Source: Pseudomonadota bacterium
GTDB taxonomy: Bacteria; Pseudomonadota; Alphaproteobacteria; Rhodospirillales; 2-02-FULL-58-16
NCBI GenBank assembly: GCA_022567015.1
Contig: JADFHR010000014.1
Coordinates: forward strand, 1 to 20,734
DNA length: 20,734 nt
Reading direction: 5' to 3'
Within the stretch, counting starts at the first letter, position 1, and each line of letters opens with the position of its first letter. Both the position numbers and the translations under genes were made by a program. The notes below the pieces were generated by a model. The model made no database searches. It saw only the letters and a list, made by a program, of their open reading frames with translations, and was not told where the DNA came from. Shown piece after piece: positions 1-7,185 of the stretch.

Positions 1-1
1 C

Positions 2-1582
2 GTTCCCGGCATGAACACGGTACACGATATAGATATCTCTACTGCCGACTCAAAGAATCTTGCCCTTGGCGACCGCAGTGCCTGCTTTTGGATGTCGCGG
101 GACAGCGGGACCACATGGAACAAGGTTCGATGTGCGACTGGAAGTCGTGGCTCCATACGCTTTGCGCCCTCAAATCCACAGAGAGTTTACGCGTCCAACG
201 GAATATCTGAGGACGGCGGAGCTACGTGGAGAGATATCAATCCGGGCAGGACCTGGACGATTGCGGTGCATCCACAAAACCCGGATGTGGCATATTACGG
301 TGCGCCGGGATACCCGGTTCGGGCCACAACGGACGGTGGAAAGACCTTCTATGAATTACAGGGGTCCGGACCCAATATCGACGGAAACGAAGTCGAAAGG
401 CTCGCCATAGATCCAGTCAACGACATACTTTACGTCGCGGGCGACAGTGTTTTCAAAGGAACAGATGCAAGCCTGGGCACCAAGAACATTGATGAAATAG
501 GCGTGGGCCTGTATGAGATTAATTTTACCGACCTTAAGGCGACGGATTCGGCGCTTTGGGTCAGCAGCGACGCCAGGGGTATTCATAAGAGCGATGACAA
601 AGGGTTTACATGGTCGTACGACATATTAGGGACCTTTGGCGAAGACAGTATTCGAAGGATGGCGCCCGACCCATCAAACCCCCTGATCGCGTATGCAGAC
701 CATGAGACCAGAGTGTACAAGACTGTCGACGGGGGGAAGAGCTGGTCCACGATTCTACGAGTGAACTTCCCAAAAACCACGCTTGACCATAGTGAGACAA
801 ACGTCGTTTACGTGAGCTCCGACAATTCAATTCTAAGGAGCGATGACGGCGGAATCAACTGGAAGACCTTAGCTCAGGGAGGGGGACAGATAACCGTACA
901 CCCCGTCGACCACAACATAATTTACACGGTGTACCAGGGAAGCCTATACAAATCGCTGGACAAGGGCGATACCTGGTCGGCATTAGGGCCAACACCCGGA
1001 GGGCACCTTTACATCATCCCTCTGGATCCCGACACCATGTACCTTTCCAACGATCTTAATGGACTTCACCTGTCCACGGACGGCGGGGCTACCTGGTCCC
1101 GTGTTGATTTTGGCGGCAGACGAGCCAAGAGACTGATCCAAACATTGAATGGGGATTTGTGGATCGCCGACTTCCAGAAAGGACTTTTCAGGTCTGTTGA
1201 CAACGGTCGGAATTGGGCGCTGACCCTGAACGTCCCTGCCTGGCGTCTCGCGGCAGACCCGTGGGATTCAGAGTCCTTGTTCGTCATCGCGGACCAAAAG
1301 GTATTCTGGGTGCATCCAGCCGGCACGTCCAGAACAATCGATACTGGCGGTTCCGGAGGCCAATTGGATCCGCCCGCGAGCTTCAGAACCGTCGATAAAT
1401 GCCAGGTAATCGAGCGCTCAAACACCGTCTACAGCCTCGTTAACGACCTGTCGGTGATTGGCGAGGGCTCCTGTCTTTTGATCGCCCGATTCGTACATGA
1501 CGTGACCATTGAGGGCAATGGGCACACAATCCGGTTCGCCGGCGCAGGCGATCACGGGATCGTCAAAGGGTTCGGGGAATAA
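2..1582 (+). CDS. Asp-box (BNR/sortilin-like) beta-propeller protein, 5' partial, C-terminus truncated
   Basis: The frame is open to the left edge, so the start may lie outside the window; the first ATG is at 11. Counting from it, nine Asp-box motifs of the type S/T-x-D-x-G-x-T-W are visible, for example at residues 29-36, 66-73, 106-113 and about 394-401. Such repeats mark the turns of beta-propellers of the sialidase, Vps10 or YCF48 kind. After about residue 455 the pattern changes to a segment like the first rung of a NosD-type parallel beta-helix (it includes VTIEGNGHTI), but the frame stops about 15 residues later. I infer a secreted or surface protein that has lost its C-terminal part. 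No catalytic residues are recognised. Base composition is clearly more AT-rich than downstream genes, which suggests acquired DNA. Confident in the fold type, not in the role. Confidence 0.75.
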   Translation, partial: VPGMNTVHDIDISTADSKNLALGDRSACFWMSRDSGTTWNKVRCATGSRGSIRFAPSNPQRVYASNGISEDGGATWRDINPGRTWTIAVHPQNPDVAYYGAPGYPVRATTDGGKTFYELQGSGPNIDGNEVERLAIDPVNDILYVAGDSVFKGTDASLGTKNIDEIGVGLYEINFTDLKATDSALWVSSDARGIHKSDDKGFTWSYDILGTFGEDSIRRMAPDPSNPLIAYADHETRVYKTVDGGKSWSTILRVNFPKTTLDHSETNVVYVSSDNSILRSDDGGINWKTLAQGGGQITVHPVDHNIIYTVYQGSLYKSLDKGDTWSALGPTPGGHLYIIPLDPDTMYLSNDLNGLHLSTDGGATWSRVDFGGRRAKRLIQTLNGDLWIADFQKGLFRSVDNGRNWALTLNVPAWRLAADPWDSESLFVIADQKVFWVHPAGTSRTIDTGGSGGQLDPPASFRTVDKCQVIERSNTVYSLVNDLSVIGEGSCLLIARFVHDVTIEGNGHTIRFAGAGDHGIVKGFGE

Positions 1583-1722
1583 TCCCGTGGAATCTGCGTG
1601 GCTATCCGCTAGTATGGCGCGCTGCGGAGGCCGCTTGGTTGGGGAGGTGCATGTCCAGGATACCGAAACTTCAAAAATCGGCGTTGCACGAATTTCGGTC
1701 ACCCCGTCATCTTTCCACGGTT

Positions 1723-1775
1723 AGCGCCGTGTTTCCGTATTAAGGATAAGGGGGTTTCAAACCAGAAACGGCGCT
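1723..1775. repeat. Inverted repeat upstream of the TRAP operon
   Basis: The 252-bp gap 1583-1834 holds no gene I can support. It contains an imperfect inverted repeat: AGCGCCGTGTTTC at 1723-1735 pairs with GAAACGGCGCT at 1765-1775 apart from bulged bases. Inside the loop is a second small palindrome, GGTTT-C-AAACC, at 1753-1763. The position just ahead of the dctP ribosome binding site fits either an operator for the transport operon or a terminator of the truncated gene on the left. There is no T-run, so an operator or leader structure seems more likely. I found no convincing -35/-10 pair. Confidence 0.4.
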
Positions 1776-1834
1776 TCGGCTGCACCCGCGAATTCTTAAA
1801 CCAACAAGATAATTGGACAGAGGGAGGTACCATC

Positions 1835-2923
1835 ATGAAACGACGTACATTCTTGAGGGCCGGCGTTGCCGGTGCGGTTGTCGGCGCCATCGCCGCGCCC
1901 AACATCGCCCGCGCGGAAAAGACCTTCAAGTGGAGGATGACCACATCGTTCCCGCCGGGCCTGCCGTTCTACCAGAGCGGTCCGGGCAGCGCCGAGTGGA
2001 TCGTCAAGGCCATCGACGAAGCGTCTAACGGCCGCTTGAAGATCAAGCTGTTCGCGGCCGGCGAACTGGTCAAGTGGAACGGCGGTTTCGACGCCGTCAC
2101 CGGCGGTACCGTCGAGATGAACTCGGCCGTGGCCTATTACTGGTCGGGCAAGGTGCCGGCGCTCCAGTATTTCGGCACCGTCCCCTTCGGCATGACCTTC
2201 CAGGGCCAGAACGCCTGGTATTACCACGGCGGCGGGCTCGAGTTGTGGAACGAAATCTACAACGATTTCGGCGTCCTCGGCATGCCGTGCGGCAACTCCG
2301 GCGTCCAGATGACGGGCTGGTTCAAGAAGCCGGTGAACTCGCTCGCCGATTTCAAGGGCCTGAAGATGCGCATCCCCGGCCTCGGCGGCAAGATCTACAA
2401 GGCGATCGGCGTCAACGTGAAGAGCCTGGGCGGCGGCGAGATCTTCCCGGCGCTGGAGCGCGGCGTCATCGACGCGGCCGAATGGGTCGGTCCCCTGCAG
2501 GACCGGCGCCTGGGTCTGCACAAGGCGGCCAAGAACTACTACAGCACCGGCTGGCACGAGCCATCGACGACGACGGAGCTCTTGATCTCCAAGAAGGCCT
2601 TCGATGCCCTTCCGAAGGACATCCAGAGCATCGTCCGCCACGTCGCGGCGGCGGCCAATATCATCGCCCACACGTCTGCCGAGGCGTTGAACGGTGGCGC
2701 GCTCGATGACCTCGTCAAGAATTACGGGGTCAAGGTCTCTGAACTCCCCACGGACGTCATCGAGGAGCTTCGAAAGAAGACCAAGGAGGTGCTCGAGGCC
2801 GGGGCCGCGGCCGATCCCGTGACCCGCAAGGTCCACGACTCGTTCATGAGCTTCAAGAAACAGCACGACAAGTGGGCCAATTCGAGCGAACGTCAGTTCG
2901 CCATCCGGGTCCGCGGTGGCTGA
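1835..2923 (+). CDS. dctP: TRAP transporter periplasmic substrate-binding protein (DctP; TakP/FcbT1-like)
   Basis: Extracytoplasmic solute receptor that captures a carboxylate in the periplasm and hands it to the DctQM membrane subunits. The 362-aa product starts with a twin-arginine signal (KRRTFLR at residues 2-8, hydrophobic stretch, probable cleavage after ARA at 25-27), so it is probably exported folded by Tat. The family Arg that binds substrate carboxylates is probably R179 in GLKMRIPG. The EWVGP motif at 216-220 followed by LGLHKAAKNYY and GWHEP is typical of the TakP/FcbT1 group (COG4663), whose known members bind 2-oxoacids or aromatic acids. The start is fixed by GAGGGAGG shortly before the ATG. 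It is first in an operon with the two permease genes. The substrate cannot be read from sequence; a 2-oxoacid or other small monocarboxylate is an inference. Confidence 0.95.
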   Translation: MKRRTFLRAGVAGAVVGAIAAPNIARAEKTFKWRMTTSFPPGLPFYQSGPGSAEWIVKAIDEASNGRLKIKLFAAGELVKWNGGFDAVTGGTVEMNSAVAYYWSGKVPALQYFGTVPFGMTFQGQNAWYYHGGGLELWNEIYNDFGVLGMPCGNSGVQMTGWFKKPVNSLADFKGLKMRIPGLGGKIYKAIGVNVKSLGGGEIFPALERGVIDAAEWVGPLQDRRLGLHKAAKNYYSTGWHEPSTTTELLISKKAFDALPKDIQSIVRHVAAAANIIAHTSAEALNGGALDDLVKNYGVKVSELPTDVIEELRKKTKEVLEAGAAADPVTRKVHDSFMSFKKQHDKWANSSERQFAIRVRGG

Positions 2924-2930
2924 CACCGGC

Positions 2931-2964
2931 GCGGCCCCGCGTCCCTCCGGGGGCGCGGGGCCGC
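2931..2964 (+). terminator. Hairpin between dctP and dctQ
   Basis: A perfect 11-bp stem (GCGGCCCCGCG at 2931-2941, CGCGGGGCCGC at 2954-2964) with a 12-nt loop lies 8 bp after the dctP stop. There is no T-run, so it is more likely a partial terminator or a 3'-end stabiliser of the dctP message than a full stop. This would give more binding protein than permease, as is usual for TRAP and ABC operons. Confidence 0.6.
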
Positions 2965-3044
2965 CACCCTACCGTTCCCAATGAAAATCAGCGCATCGGG
3001 GGCCTCGATGCCGTGACGGTCGAGGGCGGGCGCCGAGGGGCGGA

Positions 3045-3953
3045 ATGAACGTTCACCAGATCTATTTCCTGTATCTCTATCCGCAAGGGCGGATCGGCCG
3101 GTTGACTTTCGTGTTCGGCCTGGTGCCGCTGATCGTGGCCGGGATCGCGGTTCATCTGTTCGTTCCCATGGCCGGGCCGGCCTGGTTCTTTCTCGATTCC
3201 TTCCTGTTCATGTTCGCCATGGTGCTGGCGGTGAAACGGTGCCTGGACCGCGGCCGTGCCGACTGGTTCTTGTTCCTGGGGCTCGCTCCCGTCGCCTGGC
3301 TGCTCATCGCCCTGGAGGTGAAGATCGAGTTCGACCATCGGGACGCATGGGTGGCGCTGGCCATGTATATGGGCTGGCTCACCCTGTGGCTGGCGGCCGA
3401 GCTGTTCGTACTGCCCGGGCGGCCGTCCGCGGCGCCGCAACCCGAGGACGTGAGCCTGAAGGGCGGCATCGACGCCTTCGTCGACGTCGTCGGCCGGGTG
3501 GTCGCCTGGGTCTGCATCGCCCAGGTGGCGCTGGTCGGTACCAACGTGATCCTGCGTTACCTGCTCCGCATCGGTCCCATGGAGCTGCAGGAACTGGAGT
3601 GGCACATGATATCGCCGATCGCGCTCATCGGCATGTGCTACGCGCTGCGCCACAACGATCATGTGAAGGTGGACATCTTCTACGACAAGTTCCGCGTCCA
3701 CACCCGCGCCCTTGTCGATCTTGCCGCCGCCCTTTCCATCCTCGTCATCTCGCTCATCATCATCGACCTCGCCACCGGCTTCGTCGGCCAGGCCTACCGC
3801 ATCGACGAGGGTTCGCCCGATCCGGGCGGGCTGCCGCACCGCTGGCTCTTGCGCTCGTTCATCCCCATCGGCTTCGCCATCCTGGCCATGCAGGCGCTGG
3901 CCGATATGCTGAGCGCCATCGAAGGCTTACGCCAACCGCGGCACGCGGGCTGA
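3045..3953 (+). CDS. dctQ: TRAP transporter small permease (DctQ) with N-terminal DUF805-like domain
   Basis: The 302-aa membrane protein is about twice the usual DctQ length. Residues 143-295 are a normal four-helix DctQ domain, with ELEWHM at 183-188 and HNDHVKVDIFYDKF at 203-216. Residues 1-125 look like DUF805, a small membrane domain of unknown function: GRIGR at 15-19 and KRCLDRGRADW at 64-74 match its GRxxR and RRLHDxGRSGW signatures, with several hydrophobic segments around them. A proline-rich linker (127-136) joins the halves. Start ATG follows GAGGGG at 3035-3040. The large permease follows after 15 bp. DctQ bridges binding protein and large permease at the inner membrane; the job of the added domain is unknown. 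The DctQ call is sure, the DUF805 call rests on motif likeness. Confidence 0.9.
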   Translation: MNVHQIYFLYLYPQGRIGRLTFVFGLVPLIVAGIAVHLFVPMAGPAWFFLDSFLFMFAMVLAVKRCLDRGRADWFLFLGLAPVAWLLIALEVKIEFDHRDAWVALAMYMGWLTLWLAAELFVLPGRPSAAPQPEDVSLKGGIDAFVDVVGRVVAWVCIAQVALVGTNVILRYLLRIGPMELQELEWHMISPIALIGMCYALRHNDHVKVDIFYDKFRVHTRALVDLAAALSILVISLIIIDLATGFVGQAYRIDEGSPDPGGLPHRWLLRSFIPIGFAILAMQALADMLSAIEGLRQPRHAG

Positions 3954-3968
3954 CGGAGAACCGCGGCC

Positions 3969-5342
3969 GTGCAGGAAATCATCGGCGGCTTGATCCTGGC
4001 GGTGGGCGACCTTGTGGGGCTCGGGGAAATGATCTTCCCCGTTTTCATGGGGCTGACCCTTTTCGGGTTGCTGTTTATCGGAATCCCGGTGGCCATCGCG
4101 CTGGCCATGTCCGGGTTCCTGTTCGCCTATCTCGGCGGCGAGTTCGCACTGTTCAACCTGCTGCCGATCCGCATCTTCGGGGTCGTGGATAACCAGATCC
4201 TGATGGCGGTCCCGCTGTTCGTGTTCATGGGCGTGATGCTGGAACGCTCGCGCCTGGCCGAGGACCTGCTCGACGTGATCGGCCACGCCGCGGGCGGCCT
4301 GCGCGGCGGCATGGGGCTTTCGATCATCCTGGTCGGCGTGCTCATGGGCGCGTCCACGGGCATCGTCGGCGCCACGGTGGTCACCTTGGGCCTGCTCACC
4401 CTGCCCGTGTTCCTGCGCCGGGGGTATTCGAAGTCGCTGGCCTGCGGCACCATCTGCGCGTCGGGGACCCTGGGCCAGATCATCCCGCCCAGCCTGGTGC
4501 TGATCCTGCTCTCGGACATCCTGGGCACCGGCCTCGGCACCCTGTTCGCCGCCGCCATGATCCCCGGCCTGATGCTGGCCGGCCTCTACGCCACCTACAT
4601 GTTGCTGGTCGGCTGGCTGAGGCCCGATATGGCGCCGGCGATCCCGGCGGAAGAGCGGGCCCTGATGTCCGGCCGGGAGCTGATCAAGAAACTGTTCGTC
4701 GTGGTCCTGCCGCCGATCTTCCTCATTTTCGCGGTGCTGGGCTCCATCATCGGCGGCGTCGCGGCGCCGACCGAGGCCGCGTCCATGGGCGGCCTGGGCA
4801 GCATCCTCATCGCCTTTCTCGGCAAACGGCTCACCAAGAAGGTGATCATCGAAACGGTCCAGGGAACCCTTCGCATCAGCGCCATGGTGTTCTTCATCCT
4901 GATCAGCGCCCAGGCGTTCTCGCTGGCGTTTCGCGGCCTCAACGGCGACGAGCTGATCGAGATGATGTTCCAGTACGTGCCCGGCGGGGTGAATGCGCAG
5001 ATTATCTTCGTTCTTTTCATGCTGTTCCTGCTCGGCTTTTTCCTCGAGTGGATCGAGATCTGCTACATCGTGCTGCCGCTGTTCTGGCCGATCCTCGACA
5101 GGGCGGGGGTGGATCCGGTGTGGTTCGCCATCCTGGCCGGGGTCAACCTGCAGACCTCGTTCCTGACGCCGCCCGTGGGCTGGGCGCTGTTCTTCCTCAA
5201 GGGCGTGGCGCCGCCCGAGGTGTCGAGCAGGGACATCTACGTCGGCGTCATGCCGTTCGTCGGCATGCAACTGATCGGGCTGGTTTTGCTGTTCCTGTAT
5301 CCGTCGCTCGCCACCTGGCTGCCCAACGCCATCGGCTGGTAG
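3969..5342 (+). CDS. dctM: TRAP transporter large permease (DctM)
   Basis: Transport subunit of the TRAP system, a sodium- or proton-coupled symporter in the inner membrane. The 457-aa product has about twelve hydrophobic segments and family signatures: GTLGQIIPPS at 166-175, APTEAAS at 266-272 and TSFLTPPVG at 396-404. Length and sequence fit the larger FcbT3-like class that accompanies TakP/FcbT1 binding proteins. The start is GTG at 3969, preceded by CGGAGAA directly after the dctQ stop, so the genes are tightly linked. The gene ends just before a strong hairpin and a convergent gene. No missing motif is apparent. Confidence 0.95.
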   Translation: MQEIIGGLILAVGDLVGLGEMIFPVFMGLTLFGLLFIGIPVAIALAMSGFLFAYLGGEFALFNLLPIRIFGVVDNQILMAVPLFVFMGVMLERSRLAEDLLDVIGHAAGGLRGGMGLSIILVGVLMGASTGIVGATVVTLGLLTLPVFLRRGYSKSLACGTICASGTLGQIIPPSLVLILLSDILGTGLGTLFAAAMIPGLMLAGLYATYMLLVGWLRPDMAPAIPAEERALMSGRELIKKLFVVVLPPIFLIFAVLGSIIGGVAAPTEAASMGGLGSILIAFLGKRLTKKVIIETVQGTLRISAMVFFILISAQAFSLAFRGLNGDELIEMMFQYVPGGVNAQIIFVLFMLFLLGFFLEWIEICYIVLPLFWPILDRAGVDPVWFAILAGVNLQTSFLTPPVGWALFFLKGVAPPEVSSRDIYVGVMPFVGMQLIGLVLLFLYPSLATWLPNAIGW

Positions 5343-5367
5343 CCCGCCGGCGTGCCAGCCGGCGGGC
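5342..5367. terminator. Bidirectional hairpin between dctM and the GGT-like gene
   Basis: A perfect 10-bp GC stem, GCCCGCCGGC (5342-5351) and GCCGGCGGGC (5358-5367), with the 6-nt loop GTGCCA, begins at the last base of the dctM stop codon. It lies between two convergent genes, so it can serve both strands. No T-run follows on the plus strand. Confidence 0.7.
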
Positions 5368-5373
5368 GGCGCG

Positions 5374-6963
5374 TCAGAACGCCGCCACCGCCCCGTCGCC
5401 GCGGGGGTCGGCGGCGCCTTCGATGAGGCCCGAGGGATGACCGACCAGGGCGCCGGCGTGTCCCATGACCGGATCGAAGGCACCGACCACCTCGACGTCG
5501 TGGCCGGCCGCCTTCAGGGCGTCTATGACGTCCGGCGCGAACCGGTTCTCGACCCTGAGATTGGTCGCCTCCGCGCCCCAGGTGCGGCCCAGGAGCCAGC
5601 GGGGCGCGGTGACCGCCGCCTGGAGATCCTGACCGAACAGCACGTGGCGGGTGAACAGGGCGGCCTGGGTCTGCGGCTGGCCCTCGCCGCCCATGGTGCC
5701 GTAGACCATGACCCGGCCGTCGCCGAGCACGGCCATCGCCGGCTGGATGGTGTGGAACGGCCGGCGCCCCGGCTCCAGGCAGTTATGGGCGCCCTCGATG
5801 AGAGTGAAGCTGGTGCCACGGTTCTGCCAGGTGATCCCGGTGTCGGGCAGCACCACGCCCGAGCCGAACTCCCAGTAGATGCTCTGGATGAAACTGACGG
5901 TCCGGCCCTCGCCGTCGATGGCCCCCAGCCACACGGTGTCGCCGCCGGGCGCGGCGTCGGGCCAGGGCGCCGCCCGCGCCCGGTCCACCGACGCCGCCAT
6001 GCCGTCGAGCGCCGCCCCGCTCAGGAAACCCGCCGGGTCCACGTCCATGTAGGCGGGGTCCGTCACGTGGGCGTCGCGCACCCGAAAGGCGCACTTGGCG
6101 GCCTCGACGAGGCCGTGGACGAAGGCGAATCCTTCCGCCTCGCCGACGCCCAGGCGCTCGAAAACCCCGAGCAGGATCAACGACGCCAGCCCCTGGGTCG
6201 GGGGCGGCAGGTTGTAGGCCGTCCCCCGGGCCAGGGTCAGTTCCAGGGGCCGCACCGTGAGCGGCCGGTAGCGCGCCAGGTCGGCCGCCGAGACGGGGCT
6301 GCCGGCCTTGGCCAGCCCGGCGGCGATGTCCCGCGCCAGGGCGCCCCGGTAGAAATCGTCGAGCCCGTCGCGGCCGAGGCGCGCGAGAGTCCCGGCGAGC
6401 GCCGGGTTGCGGAAAAGCGCGCCCGGTCGCGGCGCCTCGCCGTCGATCAGATAGGTTGCGGCGAACCCGGGCACGCCGCGCAATTCGTCGCGCTTGTCGC
6501 GGGTGTTGTGGTGCTGGCTGGTGGTCACCGGAACGCCTTCGCGGGCATAGTATTCGGCGTCCTCGAGGAGGCGGGAGAGCGCCAGCGCGCCGCCCCAACG
6601 GGCGCTCACGCCGAGCGCCGCCTGCCAGCCCGAGACCGCCCCCGCCACCGTCAACGCGGCCAGCGGGCCGCGCGCAGGAATGGTCCCGGCCCCGTGGTCC
6701 TTGTAGAAGGCGATGTCCGCCTTGGCCGCCGCCGGCCCGCAGGCGTCGATGCCGAGGGGTGCTGCGCGGCCGTCCCCGATGAGCCAGAAGTTGTCGCCGC
6801 CAAGGCCGTTCATGTGCGGATAGACAACGGCGATGGCCGCCGCCGCCGCGACCGTCGCCTCGATGGCGTTGCCGCCTTCTCCGAGCACGCGCAGCCCCGC
6901 CTGGGCCGCCAGGTGGTGCGGCGCGACGACCGCGCCGCGGGTCGCTCTCGGGGTGTGCAGCAT
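5374..6963 (-). CDS. Gamma-glutamyltransferase family protein (YwrD-like), cytoplasmic
   Basis: A 529-aa Ntn-hydrolase of the gamma-glutamyltranspeptidase family, normally made as a precursor that cuts itself before a catalytic Thr. Early signatures are EGGNAIEATVAAAA (29-42) and PHMNGLGGDNFW (49-60). The predicted nucleophile is T343 in GDTVWLGAIDGEG, followed by the typical QSIYWEFGSGVVLPDTGI region (360-377). MGGEGQPQTQ (424-433) and the PRWLLGRTWGAE stretch are typical of YwrD-like members. No signal peptide is visible, unlike periplasmic GGT. The ATG at 6963 matches where family homology begins, although no clear SD precedes it; the frame stays open upstream, but that part lies opposite the next gene. 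Gamma-glutamyl hydrolysis or transfer is probable; the substrate is unknown. Confidence 0.9.
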   Translation of the reverse strand: MLHTPRATRGAVVAPHHLAAQAGLRVLGEGGNAIEATVAAAAAIAVVYPHMNGLGGDNFWLIGDGRAAPLGIDACGPAAAKADIAFYKDHGAGTIPARGPLAALTVAGAVSGWQAALGVSARWGGALALSRLLEDAEYYAREGVPVTTSQHHNTRDKRDELRGVPGFAATYLIDGEAPRPGALFRNPALAGTLARLGRDGLDDFYRGALARDIAAGLAKAGSPVSAADLARYRPLTVRPLELTLARGTAYNLPPPTQGLASLILLGVFERLGVGEAEGFAFVHGLVEAAKCAFRVRDAHVTDPAYMDVDPAGFLSGAALDGMAASVDRARAAPWPDAAPGGDTVWLGAIDGEGRTVSFIQSIYWEFGSGVVLPDTGITWQNRGTSFTLIEGAHNCLEPGRRPFHTIQPAMAVLGDGRVMVYGTMGGEGQPQTQAALFTRHVLFGQDLQAAVTAPRWLLGRTWGAEATNLRVENRFAPDVIDALKAAGHDVEVVGAFDPVMGHAGALVGHPSGLIEGAADPRGDGAVAAF

Positions 6964-7185
6964 GTCTAGTGGCCGGTCCCGGTTGTGCGGACGGCGCGCC
7001 GCCCGGTTGCGGCACGATGGGTAGCGCGTTCGCGCCCGCACCGCAAGGAAGCGTTGAACCCGCACGGTCCGCGCCCCGCTCCGCTCTCCCCGGCCCGGCC
7101 GCCGGCCCCGGCATTTCCCCCTTGCGTCCGGCCCGCGATGCCGTAAGTTTTGCCCATCGCATTTCTCGTTCCTATGGAGAACGCC

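Noticed and set aside
1509..1724. Frame 3 continuation after the propeller gene as a frameshifted beta-helix
   Set aside because: The translation lacks the short hydrophobic/Asn/Gly repeats expected of beta-helix rungs, so truncation is a better explanation than a single frameshift.
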